DNA of 64,000 nucleotides, from the NCBI GenBank assembly GCA_015680685.1, contig MNCI01025002.1, positions 495,476-559,475 on the forward strand, in the 5' to 3' direction. A model generated the notes under the pieces. It saw nothing but the letters and a program-made list of their open reading frames with translations, made no database searches and was not told the DNA's origin. Within the stretch, counting starts at the first letter, position 1; every line of letters begins with the position of its first letter. This DNA is from Gnetum montanum (taxonomy: Eukaryota; Streptophyta; Gnetopsida; Gnetales; Gnetaceae). The position numbers were made by a program, and so were the translations under genes. Positions 21,267 through 32,511 of this stretch are shown here, in pieces.

Positions 21267-24116
21267 TCACACCGTCCCTAGGAGTAGTGGTTCTTACAGA
21301 CCTTCTCTAGCCTCTGGCCCATGCATTGGTGGCGGCACAAATGACGGTTTCCCTACGGCAGTTGCAACTTTTGGAGGTAGCCGAAAAACCTCCAAGAGAG
21401 CCCTCATCTTTTCTTCTTTGCTTTTGGGGTCATTCATGGTCCAGGTAGCATCTCCAATGTGTGCTGGAGTTGGAACTTCCCAAGGGCATGGCAGTGCCGA
21501 AAAGAGTTCTTTCAAGTTGATAAACCAGGCTGCGAACTGCTTACGTTCAATGTCGAATGCTTGGATTGATGCCTACAGCTGCTGGTAGTCATTCATTCTT
21601 TGGCCTAGGTCCTTCACAATGGTACATTGGCCTTCAAAGCTTGTGCAAAGAACCTCGAGTTCCACGTTTACCGTTTGCAGCTTCTGCTTTGTTGCTTTGT
21701 GTGCCTGGAACTCTCCCTCGTATAGAGAATATGAGGTGACCACTTGTTTTTCCAATTCTGATCGTGGTCTCCTGGCTGTGAGCATAGCCAGGTTTGCATA
21801 TCAGAGGTTGGCCAACTCCATGTACTCTATCATTTCCTCAATCTGCAGCTCCTTCAGATGAATTTCTACTTTATTATAGGCGTTCAACCCATCGAAGATA
21901 GAATGCCATACATCGCCTCCCTCTCGGAGCTGCTGGAGCACTTGGTTCATCTTGGCTTTAGCGACTTGAATGTGTTTCTCATTTACCTCTTTTTGCAATC
22001 CCACTTGGTCCCTGTAATGATTTTTGACTTTTTCAAATTTCGGGGCCTCATTTTTCCAAGCAGCAATTTCAATTGCAGACTTCTGTCGCAATGCCCGAAC
22101 CTCCTCTATTAACAGATTTTGATTTTTAGTAGCCAACCTTCTTATGTCAGCGTTCACCCTAGCTAGCTCTTCCTATTGTTGGTGGATGAAAGTTTTCATG
22201 TGTTCATTTTTTGCACCAACATTGTGCCGGCGATGAACCTCCACGGTCAGCCAAACGTCCTCCTAGTGAACCTCTGCCAAGTCCTTTTCTAAGTGATACG
22301 CTCAAGCGTCTGCTACGGACTTGTCAAGGATCATTGTCTCCCACCCATCCTCAAAGATCTGAAGCCTAAGTTGAAGCTGTTGAAAAGCTTCATCTCTGGT
22401 GATGTTGCAGTCAAGGATGGCTAGATAGACAAGTTGAGTTCTTAATTGGGCTACCTTTGTTGCCAAGTGCTGACAAGTAGCTTGAGCAGCTTCAAGTTGC
22501 CCTTCCAAAATGATGCTCTTGCCCCTTGCCGAGAGTAATTCTAACTGGGTTGTAGTAATGTTATCCAGAAGGTCAAAGACATCCAGAAGCGGTTGTCAGG
22601 TTCCCACCAGTCAGTCTAATAGCACTTCATGTTGGGTTGCGTCAATCTAGCTACGCAAAGTTCTAGCAGACACCTGTACATCTTGTAGTCCATGAATGTC
22701 TGGTACAAGTGATGCTGGTGCATTGAGAGCTATAACAATTGTGTTAGCAACCACTTCGGCTGCAACTTCTTGTCCCTGGTGCTGCATCACCAGGACCTTT
22801 GCCCCTTCACCATCTTCTAAGTAGACTGAGAAGGTAGCAGCATTCCCTGAAATTTCAGGGAACAACTGTTGGGCTGATGTTGATACATCTCAGATTCTTG
22901 AATCTGTTCTAGTTGGAACTTGTGCTCGGGCGATAGAGAATATTGGCCCTGCCATTTCAAGCAAGGTAATTAATTGAGCCACTTGCTCTAGGTGGCTCAT
23001 GGTAGGGCAATAGACTGAAGGGTCTTCTCCTTCACCAGTCCTGCCAGATTGCTCTTGCTGGCTCAAGAGCATTTCCCGGATCTTGTGGATGTATTCTGCT
23101 ATGGTTTGCAAGCCTGGCTACGTTGTTTGTGCAGGTGTTGGAGGTGGTTGCTGCTCCTCCTCTATCTGTGTGGTAGCAAAAGTTTTATCTTTCATCATCT
23201 CTCACCATGAGGCAATTGGGGCATTCCAGATTACATCGTTGGAATATTGTGCTATCCCTGCCCGTTTGCATAACTTTCGGATTAGGCAGGGAAATGGGAG
23301 AGCTCATCTTCCATGTTCATTCTTAGCGATCCTCTTTTCAATCTCCAGAAATAGCAGCTATGGAAGACTCATGGGAAATTTCCCACTCACAGTGGCACAC
23401 GCACGAGCGGAGAAGGCTGTGATTTTATTGGGTATTACCGTTGGATTCAGATGGTAAGATATGATCTTTGCGTACACTCTTTCCACCGTGGTTAGGGAGC
23501 CGAACTCCTTGCGCTCTACCCCATAGCACCGTTTGGTCCATTGCACCTTTACCTCTGGATCAACCTATTTTGGAATTTCCACCACATCTGCCCCAATTTT
23601 GGGCAGAGCCTGTGCTATCACCTCTGAAGAGTAAGAGACATAAATGTCTTTAATTCTTACTCTAGACCTTGGTTGCCGATTCGTCTAGAAGAGATAAGTT
23701 TCTCCTAAGTACCATTCACCATTGGTTGTGATGATTGGCCACATCGGAGAGTTCTGCAGTTGGAGCCTCATGTCTTCTAGTGCGTTCTCGAGGAATGGTC
23801 CAAAATTTAGTTCTTGAAGGACCATTCGCTGCATATCATGTGGCGTGATAGCATTAAGATAAGCTTGGGTTAGGGTGACCTCAAGCCGTGATGCCATCCA
23901 AGGAGTCTCATCCCCGAAAGATTGCTCGTTGGGAATCTCCTCTTTGGGAATTTGATGAACAGATTCCATGTCAGGTCTTTTGCGGAAGGGCCCTCTTGCA
24001 TGAGAGCCCTCCACATCCTCTGGCGGTTGCCCATCTCATCCCCTTCCCGTGCGTAGGCACTTGTCCCTTGGTTGTGATGGTCCTTCGTCTCTTGGGTGCC
24101 TTGGATTGGGTACCAT
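21267..24116 (-). pseudogene. B1 ORF3 (Athila-type third ORF)
   Basis: Spans exactly 950 codons from the ATG at 24116-24114, which directly follows an intron acceptor, to the stop at 21269-21267, but is cut by a few in-frame stops. The N-terminal half (about residues 40-300) has a conserved plant transposon-associated domain: LEVTLTQAYLNAI, LQELNFGPFLE, WTKRCYGVERKEFGSLTTVE, ISYHLNPTV and LPFPCLIRKLCKRAGI. This pattern fits the 'putative plant transposon protein' domain of Athila ORFs (Pfam PF20167), recognised by eye only. The C-terminal half is charged and heptad-like (ATKNQNLLIEEVRALRQK, AKMNQVLQQLREGGDVW), a likely coiled coil, with a Pro-rich end. No signal peptide or membrane segment is evident, so the traditional label 'env-like' is not supported. 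Function is unknown. Confidence 0.8.
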
Positions 24117-24338
24117 CTGCAATCAAACATAATCGCCCATTAGACCGTACATAAGTGGCTTAAGAGGGTCCGTATACACTTCTCAGTTTGACCAAGTTAT
24201 GTTTTTGGCATAGGCACATCGTTAAGTCTTCTGGAGTGTTAATTTATGGGTTAGGGCAAAAGTTTCTGTAATTAACCAACTAATTAATTAATTAATTAAT
24301 TACACATAGGCACATCCCCCGCACGACTAAGAGCATAC
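24117..24338 (-). other. Intron before B1 ORF3
   Basis: On the coding strand the donor is CCAGAG|GTATGCTC and the acceptor TTTGATTGCAG|ATGG, 222 bp apart. It contains an (AATT)n run at 24281-24302. Equivalent introns are present in C, B3 and B4, each with the acceptor abutting the ORF3 ATG. Confidence 0.8.
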
Positions 24339-24480
24339 CTCTGGGTGCGGAAAAAGGAAAGGATTCGATTGATGCAGACTCGTGGTGGAATGTAGGTGCG
24401 TTGGGAAAGGTTAGGCAGAAAAAATGGCAAAAACTCCCCTCAATTTGGGCTTCAAATGATGAAAAATGGCAAAGTGCGGT

Positions 24481-24600
24481 GGGGTATATATAGGGGTTAG
24501 GTGCTGCGTCAATAGGGCTACGTATATGTGGCTGCGTATACGTAGTCACTGTGTCGACAGGGCCCCATCGACGTAGGGGTGTTCACTCATTGACCAGCGT
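24481..24600 (-). promoter_or_regulatory. Internal promoter of B1 ORF3
   Basis: On the coding strand a GC-rich block with dyads (arms CTACGTATA / TATACGTAG at 24518-24545 with a 10-nt spacer) is followed by CTATATATACCCC (24493-24481). The 14-mer GTCACTGTGTCGAC at 24545-24558 is the exact inverse complement of one in the LTR U3 (20985-20998). Leader and intron follow. The arrangement recurs in all copies. Confidence 0.6.
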
Positions 24601-26093
24601 TGACCAACCCATATAAAGCCTAAAATGATGAATTTGAAATGCCAAATTGAGGCGGTTGAAGTGCATGAGAGGCCTGGACATGGTTGAGGACATGAGGAAG
24701 GTAATTAAGCTCAAAAAAGAGAAAAAATAGGAGAATAGGACTCAAAAAGAACTCCATGGGGAATAGATCGAGCGATGGGATCCGAAAATGAGTCAACCGT
24801 GAAATCCAAAGGATGGGAGACTTAACAAGTGACATCAAGGAGATGCAAGTGGATCCTCCCCAGAGTAGGCCATAGCCTTAGTAGCCCCTGCATAGCCCTC
24901 AACACTGAGGTCTGTGGGTCGAGGGGCTAATAAATGGTGTTTGCTAGGTAAGACTCCTATCCAAAAGATTCCGCCAAGGCATGGAAACCCACGGAAATCA
25001 CGACAAACCTTCACAACATAAAATAGGCAGTGAGGTGAGTCGTGGAGAGAACTGGATGAAGAGAGAGATGAGAGAATGGTATTTCGATTGTCGGCCATAG
25101 GAAACCCCATGTGGAGATGTGGTTAAGTGACCCAGTAGAACCGTTCCGAATTCGCATTTAGTGAGATTGCAGCAATAGACGAAGTCTCGACCAACCCCTA
25201 AGGAAGCAAGAATGACCTCACAGAGAACCACCACTCCAACAAACGTGAGAGGAAGGAAGTGAAACGGGACAAAGTTAGAGGGGATCAAGGAAGTCCCATA
25301 ACTAGTGCGGTGGCCCATGGGAGGCGGTCTAAGGGGTGTGCTTTGAATTCCCAAACAGTGATTTGATTTATTTTTTTTCTTTTTTGGGGGAACCATACCA
25401 TGCAAAGACCCATGAAGGTTTGCATGCATCCGACCAAGGGGTGTGCTTTGAATCCTCATTTTTTTTCTTCTTTGTTTTTTTTTTTGAATTTTTCAGTGAG
25501 GACCACACCATGAAAGGTCAAACTACCTAGAAGCTTCCATGGAAAGAAGGGCATGGAGCGGTAGGAAATCCGTAAGGACATACCAACAACCTTAAGGAGC
25601 AGAACTGAACAACGAATATTGCATTCCCCTTGAAGTCACACCCGATTCAAACCATTGGGTCATCCCCTAATCTGGGAACCACACAAGTCACACATTAATT
25701 AAAATGTTGTTAAGGTAAGGGGTTGCATATGCTCAATAGAAGGAAAACCATGGAGTGGGTGAATGGATGGATGACGTGAACTCACTACCGATTTTATGAG
25801 CGGAAAGTAGATATAAAGTACAAAAAAAGAACCATGTGAGGGTGGAAACTAGACAACTAGGTGGACGAGTACACATTACCCATTGCAACGAAAACCATCC
25901 ATGCTAGACATCTGAAGATAACAAGACGACGAATTAACAATTACGCAAAAAATAAAACATCCATAAAGAAATGAAAAAATAAGTAAAGAAAGGAAAAAAT
26001 GTACAAAGAATTTGCAAATGTATAAACGATGGTGAAAAACAAAAAATTGTAAAACAAAAATGGACAAAATGGTGAGGGGTGTAGTGGAATGGG
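24601..26093 (-). other. B1 spacer between pol and internal promoter
   Basis: About 1.5 kb of noncoding DNA recognisable in every copy of the family. It contains two direct copies of an 80-90-bp segment ending in TTCAAAGCACACCCC-type sequence (about 25340 and 25440) and an A-rich (coding-strand T-rich) tract at 25900-26060. Open stretches here (for example 25459-24998) are not conserved as frames in B3 or C. Confidence 0.6.
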
Positions 26094-27470
26094 TTAGCAG
26101 GGATGACGGTCTCCCCCACGACTGGGTGGAAAGGAGGAGACGTGAAAAATGGAGCGTGGCTGATTGGGTGATGATGAGGTGGTTGCACTAGTTGAGTGGA
26201 GTTCACGGAAAGGTTTTAGTTGTTGGCAGTTGACTAACTGTGTTCTAGTGGGGTCTGCAGGTTTGTGGATTAGCAAGGCCCCGGATGGGAAGGTTTCAAA
26301 GATAATGTAAGGTCCCTTCGACAATGTTTGAAACTTGGTCGGTTGGGATACGTGTGAGGGGTTCCAATACAACACCTTGTCTCCACATCTAAACGTGACC
26401 TTCCGAATCCTAAGATCATGTTATTTTTTGTTGTAGGCCTTGTGGATCTCATTGGAGGATAGGGCCACTAGTTGGTTCTCATCTAGCACACTTAGATTGA
26501 TCTGTCATTCACGTTGTGCTAGCAGTAGATCAAGGCCTAAGTCACTGGCGGTGGATAGTGCGTGAAGTTCAGCCTGAATGGGAAGTGTTGGCAACTTTCC
26601 GTACACTAACTCATAGGGAGAGTACCCTATAGGAAGTTTCCAAGTGGAGCAATAGGCCCATAGGGCATCGTTAAGCTTAGTGATCTTGGTGATCTCCCTA
26701 TTGGTGACTTCGGCTTGCCTGTTGGCTTGGGGGTGATAGAGAGTTATGAATTTATATTCCCAAGCGTTGCATGAGTTTCTGAAAAGTGACACCCGTAAAG
26801 TGAGTTCCATTATCAAAAATGAGTGCACGTGGAACTCCAAACTTGTTAACAATTTTTTGTTGGAAAAATCATGTGATGGTGTTGAAAGAACAGTTGACGA
26901 CCGCTGCCACTTCGGCCCACTTTGTACAGTAGTCCACAGCTATGATGATGTGTGCATTTCCATTTGACAAGGATGTGATGAGTCCCATGAAGTCGATGCC
27001 CCAAATGTTGAAGGGCTCCAGTGGCTGGATCCACTGTTGAGGTCCCTTCAACCGTGCCATCATTCCACCATCCCTCTGGCATCGTTCGCATGAGCAGGTG
27101 AACCATTGGACGTCCCTGAAGATGGTGGGCCAGTAATACCCTACAAGTAGGATTTTAATGGCCATTCAGCGTCTAGCATAGTGGCCCCCATAAGGGTCCT
27201 CGTGAGCATCTTAGAGGATGCACAGTGTATCATCATCAGGGACACACCATCAAACCAAGCCATCTACGCATACCAGGTATGGGTGGCCATTGATTTCCAT
27301 GAAATGCTTGGCCTTATGGAGAAACTATTGTTTTTGTCGATGGTTCCACTCCTTTGGCAACTCTTGAGTGGTGAGGTAGGTGAGGATGCGGTTGAACCAA
27401 GGGGATTCCTTGGTTACTTGTAGATCAACTGTGCCTGTGAAGAGGAGTTCATTTGGAAATTGGTTGGATA
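26094..27470 (-). pseudogene. B1 integrase
   Basis: The zinc-binding N-terminus has FTCSCERCQRDGG (about 27085). The core has IWGIDFMGLI with the first Asp, a DNGTH motif with the second Asp (about 26815, in a shifted frame) and NRQAEVTNREI with the Glu. The C-terminal part (26375-26094) ends SRGGDRHPC. Frameshifts and stops split it into at least four pieces. Integration enzyme of a family A element, no longer functional. Confidence 0.85.
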
Positions 27471-28886
27471 AGGATTGCTCCTCTTTTACGTCATCCCATC
27501 ACAACTGAGACAAGTGGTTAGCAACCACATTCTCTGTCCCCTTTTTGTCTATCATGGTGAGATCAAACTCCTGAAGAATCACTAGCCACTGGATAATGCG
27601 GGGGCTCACCGTTGGTTTGTTCATCAAGAACTAGATAACACTATGGTTAGTATGCACAAACATCTCATATCTGAGCACATAGTGTCAGAATTTATCCAAG
27701 ATGAACACCATCGCCATCAATTCCTTTTCAGTGGTGATGTAGTTCAACTGAGCACCCACAATACTATGGCTTGCACAGTGGATATAATAGAGACATTTTT
27801 GATTGTCACACTGTGTAAGCATAACTCCCAAGGCGTAGTTGGATGTGTCCATCATATTGTGAAAGGGTCTAGACCAATCAAGGGCCTGTAGAACTGGAGT
27901 TTCTATGAGTTTCTATTTTAGCACTTGGAATGCAGACTCACATTCCTCAGTCCAGATGAACAGAACATCCTTCTTTGTCAGCTCTACCAATGGCTTGGCG
28001 ATCTTCAAGAAGTTTTCAATAAATCGCCGGTAGTAACCAGTGTGTCCAAGGAATGACCGAACATCTTTGATGGTACTTGGTTGGTAAGTGATTCCTTGGA
28101 TGACCCTGATCTTTTTAGGATCTACGCTAATCCTTGTTTGTGAGATGCGATGCCCTAGCATGATGCCCTCTTGTATCATCAAATGGTTCTTCTGCTAATT
28201 GAGCCACAGATTGATGTCTAAACACCTCTTTAGAACCTACTCTAGATGGTCCAAGGCTTGCTCAAATGTGGCCCCATAGGTGGAGAAGTCATCCATGAAG
28301 ACTTCCACACCGTTGCTGATTTGTTGCTGGAAGATGCTTAGGACAAGGCGTTGGAATGTAGCGGGTGCATTGCATAGGCCAAAGGGCATCTTATTGTATG
28401 CAAAAGTCCCCCACGGACTCATGAAAGTAGTTTTGGCCTGGTCCTCAGGTGTTATTTAGATTTGGTTATAACCACTATAACCATCCAAAAAGCTATAGTA
28501 GCGATGCCCTGCTATGGTGTCCAACACCTGGTTCAAAAATGGGAGCAGGAAGTGGTCCTTGAAGGTTGCCATATTGAGAAACCAGAAATCAATATAAACC
28601 CTCCACTTGCCACCTTTTTTGGGCATGATAATGAGTGGGCTAACCCATTCGCTATCGATGATAGAATAAATGAATCCTACCTTTAGAAATTGTTTGATTT
28701 CATCTTTTACAACCTACTTCAATTTAGGATTCAACCATCTTTGTGGCTATCATCGTGGCTTCATGGAAGGGTCAAGATAGATCCGATGTTGGCAGACCCT
28801 GGGATCAACTCCAGTTAACTCAGGATATGACCATGCAAATATAGCAACCCATTTGTTTACCACCTCCAACAACTTCTTCTTTTTTT
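27471..28886 (-). pseudogene. B1 reverse transcriptase and RNase H
   Basis: RT begins just after the deletion junction with VVNKWVAIFAWSYPEL. Recognisable parts are WGTFAYNKMPFGLCNAP, the active site FMDD at 28299-28288, then GHRISQTRISVDPKKIRV and VRSFLGHTGYYRRFIENF. RNase H follows (27870-27480) in broken frames, with the LNYTTAEKEL-type Glu region readable near 27740. Stops and a frameshift near 27900 inactivate it. Confidence 0.85.
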
Positions 28887-28900
28887 TGGAGTAATCATTG
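28880..28900. other. B1 internal deletion junction
   Basis: Reading leftward, the gag frame FHDACTL, stop, NINND runs into an A-rich joint (KKKKK) and then VVNKWVAIFAWSYPEL. In B4 these two blocks are at 53690 and 56085, so about 2.36 kb covering the capsid, zinc knuckle and protease is absent. Confidence 0.8.
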
Positions 28901-29916
28901 TTAATGTTTTATAGGGTGCAGGCGTCATGGAATGCCTGCAAGTGAGTTTGCAGATCATAGTTGTATCCCCCTTCAAATCTGGGGATGTTGTTCATATCAA
29001 CGCGCTTGATCCGGCTATCCTTCATGTGCCTACTAGGGATTTGAACTACCTCAGAGATCTGGAGCATACTCCGGGTAGCCAATAATGGCTCATTTGAATC
29101 ATAGTCCTGCTGGGGACCATGATGTCTGTGATGATTCTGGCTATCCCTCCTTTCATGCCGACGAGCATCACACGATGGTTTGTGCATTTCCTCATGTTGC
29201 TCCTTTTGATCCTTTTGAACCTTTTTACCCTTGTCCTTTCGCTTCCTCCTACCTCGATTATGATTAGAGCCTGAGCTGGATGAAGGAGAAGGAGAGCGAG
29301 AGGATGGAGAAGAAGGAGAGTGAGAGGATGGAGAAGAAGGAGAGGGATCTCCCCCTCTACCTTGATGATTGTCCCAATCGTCCCGTTCATCCTTGCTATG
29401 TGACCCTCCATCCCCTTGGGAATCTTGGACACATAGATGCTTGGAATGAATCATGGACTGGAGGATTTGCTGCTCCAGGGGAAGTTCAGTTGAATGGGTG
29501 TCATGAAAGATGGGATCCCCATCGTCTGGCAGCCCTTGCGAAAATAAGGGATTACTGAATTGTTTCCCGTTTAGCTATTCATATCTGTCCACCTGCTGCT
29601 GATCTCTTGCTCATTGAGCCTTAGTGGGATGATAGTCCCGGTAGTCACGGTCCTCCATGACATACTCTGCTCCAAGGTCCTAGATGCCCAATCTACCAAG
29701 ATTGTGAAATAGCATCACAGGAGCCGATCGGTCAGGAGGGTGTACAATATTTCCCTCCATGTCCCGCCATCGTAGATGCTCATCCTGATGTAGGATGAAC
29801 ATGAAATTAGGGATGTACTCATCGGGATGCTTGTACACCACCCGACACTCCTGTGGCACTAGTGGGTTGGATATCTCCCTCCTTCGAGAAGACATATTAA
29901 ATGTTAGATGGTCCAT
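28901..29916 (-). pseudogene. B1 gag N-terminal fragment
   Basis: The start is at Met 29916 (MDHLTFNMSSRRRE), conserved in B4. It reads VPQECRVVYKHPDEYIPNF, then a Ser/Pro-rich stretch encoded by a minisatellite (29280-29345), a basic Arg/Lys/His-rich segment, QQDYDSNEPLLATRSML and KRVDMNNIPRFEGGYNYD. The frame is cut by stops around 29670 and 29580. The capsid core and zinc knuckle that should follow are deleted. Confidence 0.82.
29284..29345. repeat. 24-bp minisatellite in B1 gag
   Basis: About 2.5 units of GAGAGYGAGAGGATGGAGAA followed by GAAG. On the coding strand it encodes the repeated SPSSPSS peptides. B4 has a shorter, diverged version at the same place. Confidence 0.8.
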
Positions 29917-30044
29917 GTAATCGATGTACCTTACTACTAACTTTAATCTGCCTAGCGTGCGTAAATATTTCTATCCTGGGTCTGTTCCAATGACTTGAAT
30001 GATAATTTCACTAAGGTTAGATGATGCATGTAAGACTTAACAGT

Positions 30045-30061
30045 CCCTGGCAACGACGCCA
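30045..30061 (-). other. Primer-binding site (tRNA-Asp-like) of B1
   Basis: The + strand reads CCCTGGCAACGACGCCA, two mismatches from the 3' end of plant tRNA-Asp plus CCA. It lies one base from the LTR start at 30063. tRNA-Asp primer sites are usual in Athila elements. Confidence 0.75.
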
Positions 30062-30062
30062 A

Positions 30063-30930
30063 TGATGAGCGGCTAGCTACCCCTACGCCCAACCATACGA
30101 ATCACAGGTGTTCACATGCGACTCGTTTGAATTCCATAGACTGTAAGCACTTAACATACACCAGACTCTAACCAGTGAAACCTTGAGTTGGAACGGTCGC
30201 TGTCTTCCTAATCTCACTTGTGATGTCCTCTTTACAATGGTTAAGTGAGATTAAGGCTAATGATTTTTATATCTTTTTGCATATCTTTTGGCGGATAATT
30301 TAAGGTATGGAAAGTAGGGAATAAACTATTATCTAATCTCTAATTATCCTAACTTGTATTCTAACTATTCCTAGCATAAGTATTCAGTCCCATCTTCCGA
30401 GCATGTTCTGAGCATCTCCTAACACTTCTGGGTTACCAGACATTAAGCGTCACTAGATTTACCAAGTGTTTGATTTACGTTCGAGATGGTTGTACTTATG
30501 GCCTTTACGAACTATGAATGAACAATAGCGATTAAAATAATAATAACAGAAACTTAAGTAATTAACATGTAACTAACAAAGCATAAATATCTTAAACTAC
30601 TGAATGCATAAAATAGCTAAGTCCAAATGCTGCAAGGAATGCTTGAATAGTTCGTCTTTATTTCCGTCATGCCAATGGGCTCAGATACATCAACACTCGA
30701 ATAAAGAGCCGATCACTTTTCTTACACCTACTGCAGGCACTTGGAAAATATTCTATCTCCTGCGGGGAAAAACTACAAGAGCTTCGCTACAACTAACTGA
30801 AAGATGCCTAAATGAGATGGAAGGCCCTCTTATTTATAGGCTGAGATAGGTGGTTGCGTAAACAGGGCTACATCGACATGGCCACGTATACACAGCCCAA
30901 TTGATGCAGTGACTTAATGACATTTCATCA
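30063..30930 (-). repeat. B1 5' LTR (868 bp)
   Basis: TGATGAGCGG...CATTTCATCA, matching 20119-21015. The coding-strand TATA box is at 30839-30831. It is followed directly by the right target duplication ATACT. Confidence 0.95.
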
Positions 30931-30935
30931 ATACT
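30931..30935. repeat. Target-site duplication of B1, right (ATACT)
   Basis: Pairs with 20114-20118. Copy C sequence continues immediately, which proves that B1 inserted into C. Confidence 0.92.
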
Positions 30936-32021
30936 TATGATCTTGGTAGTTTCCAAACTTGGGAAAGATTCAAAGGTTTGTAAAGGGTATGACTTCAAGG
31001 GGATTCAATACTCTTTGTGCTTTTCTACTTACTTGAGTGCAAATATGTTTTCATGGATTTCTTACTTTTCTGTGTCGACCAATAACAGGAAGTTAATAAG
31101 TCTTTGCATGGTGTGGTTCCCATCCAAGAAATCCATAAAAACATAAAATCTAAAAAAAAACATGATGGGAATTCAAAGCACATTCTTTAGACAAAATAAT
31201 AGGATACAAGCACTAGTTATGGGACTAGAAAGACATGTTACTGATTCTTGAAGGTCCCCTCTAACTAAGGCCCTTTTTCACTTCCTTCTTCTCTTTTCTT
31301 TTCAAATAAGAAATGGTGATTGATCTATGGAAGCATTCTTATGTCTCAAGGGGGTGGTTTAGTCTTAGAGTGGTGATGCGAAGTCACTAAAAGTGGTTCA
31401 TTTTGATATGGACTATGGATGGATTTTATCATGTCATTTAACCACAACATCCACAAGGGACTTCATGTAATCATAATTCAAAATTCTATCTCACCTTCTC
31501 TCTCATCCATCAATGCTTTCCATAACCCACCTTACTACCAGTTTTGATGTTTAGTATGTTGAAATTCTTAGGTCGATTTTTCTAGATTCGATCCCTAACT
31601 TTTCATAACCATTAATCAACTATGGGCTTATGAACTCCTTAGCTAAGGTCATGTAAGGGCAAAAAGGGCATGAGCTTGCTATGGGGAGGACCCACTTGCA
31701 TATTCCATGTTTGGGTTAGTTAAGCTCCTTATCCTTCGACATTCCTGCAATCAAATCTTTTATGCATGCATTATGCATCCAAATGTGTATTCCTTCAGGC
31801 CTTTTCTCGAATAAAATTTCATTCTCCCATCAAATTCTTTAATTTAGTGAATTTCTAGGCCTTATTCTAGAATTTCATCATGTTCACAACTTTTTTATTT
31901 ATCTATGAATACCAATTGCATAAGAAAACTCTTTGTATTTTTCAAGATATTCAAAGTGAAAATTTTGGTCATAGGCTTCATAGATAGGTATTGGTTGATG
32001 GAGTCCATGCATAAATGGGAC
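30936..32021 (+). other. Copy C spacer
   Basis: Noncoding spacer between pol and internal promoter. It is recognisable as the reverse of B3 45,900-47,400 by blocks such as CAAAGGTTTGTAAAGGGTATG and the sequence around 31090-31190 ending GGAATTCAAAGCACA. It contains one copy of the segment that is duplicated in B1 and B4. No gene is seen. Confidence 0.65.
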
Positions 32022-32070
32022 CTTGTATACAAGATCCTATTGATGTAGTGGTCTAGCTGCCTATATATAG
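32022..32070 (+). promoter_or_regulatory. Internal promoter of copy C ORF3
   Basis: The palindrome CTTGTATACAAG (32022-32033) is followed by CTATATATAG at 32061-32070. Leader sequence and intron follow, as in the other copies. Confidence 0.55.
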
Positions 32071-32214
32071 GTAGCCCACCTTAGCAGTTTTCACATTTTC
32101 TTAAAAACGAGGAGGGAGTTTTTCAATTTTTTAGAGCCTAGAATCTTCCAAGAGCCATAATTGTTAACCATTTTTCTGATTCAGTTTGTTCTTCAACCTT
32201 GTAGCTATTGGAGG

Positions 32215-32511
32215 TAAGTTCTTTGTTGTGGGGTCCACAAACCTTAAGTTTTTAATGAAAATTTTTTCAGAAAATTTCTGACTCCCATAAGTTTAACAAA
32301 GAAATCAACATTAAAGCATTAAATTATAAGAGTTAAACCCTTTTAACAAGCTTTGGTAACATTCTAAGTTGAAAATCATTAAAATAATAATAAAATAATT
32401 AGTTTTCCATGGTTCAAACTTAACCTAAGTGTAACTGCCCAATGAGATAAGCTATTTAAATGTTATAAGTTACACGGTGAATGCTAATCCTTGGTTACGT
32501 GTTAACCATAG
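32215..32511 (+). other. Intron before copy C ORF3
   Basis: The donor TTGGAG|GTAAGT is a perfect consensus. The acceptor GTTAACCATAG abuts the ATG at 32512. Length is 297 bp. Confidence 0.75.

Larger units (their letters stand above)
20119..30930 (-). mobile_element. Athila-like retrotransposon B1, internally deleted
   Basis: A 10.8-kb element with both LTRs, a 5-bp target duplication, a primer site and a polypurine tract. On the coding (-) strand the order is 5' LTR (30063-30930), gag N-terminus, pol (RT, RNase H, integrase), long spacer, internal promoter, intron, ORF3 and 3' LTR (20119-21015). Athila-like features are FMDD in RT, the tRNA-Asp-like primer site and a long ORF after pol. The gag C-terminus and protease are absent (junction near 28880-28895), so it could move only with proteins supplied by another copy. 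The first 190 bp of the two LTRs differ at roughly 9 per cent by eye. Confidence 0.92.

Noticed and set aside
21294-24154. + strand frames over ORF3 of B1 (for example 21202-21588, 23083-23457)
   Set aside because: Shadows of the - strand ORF3, which aligns with B4, B3 and C.
24998-25459. 153-codon - strand frame in the B1 spacer
   Set aside because: Counterpart DNA in C and B3 has no matching frame; treated as noncoding spacer.
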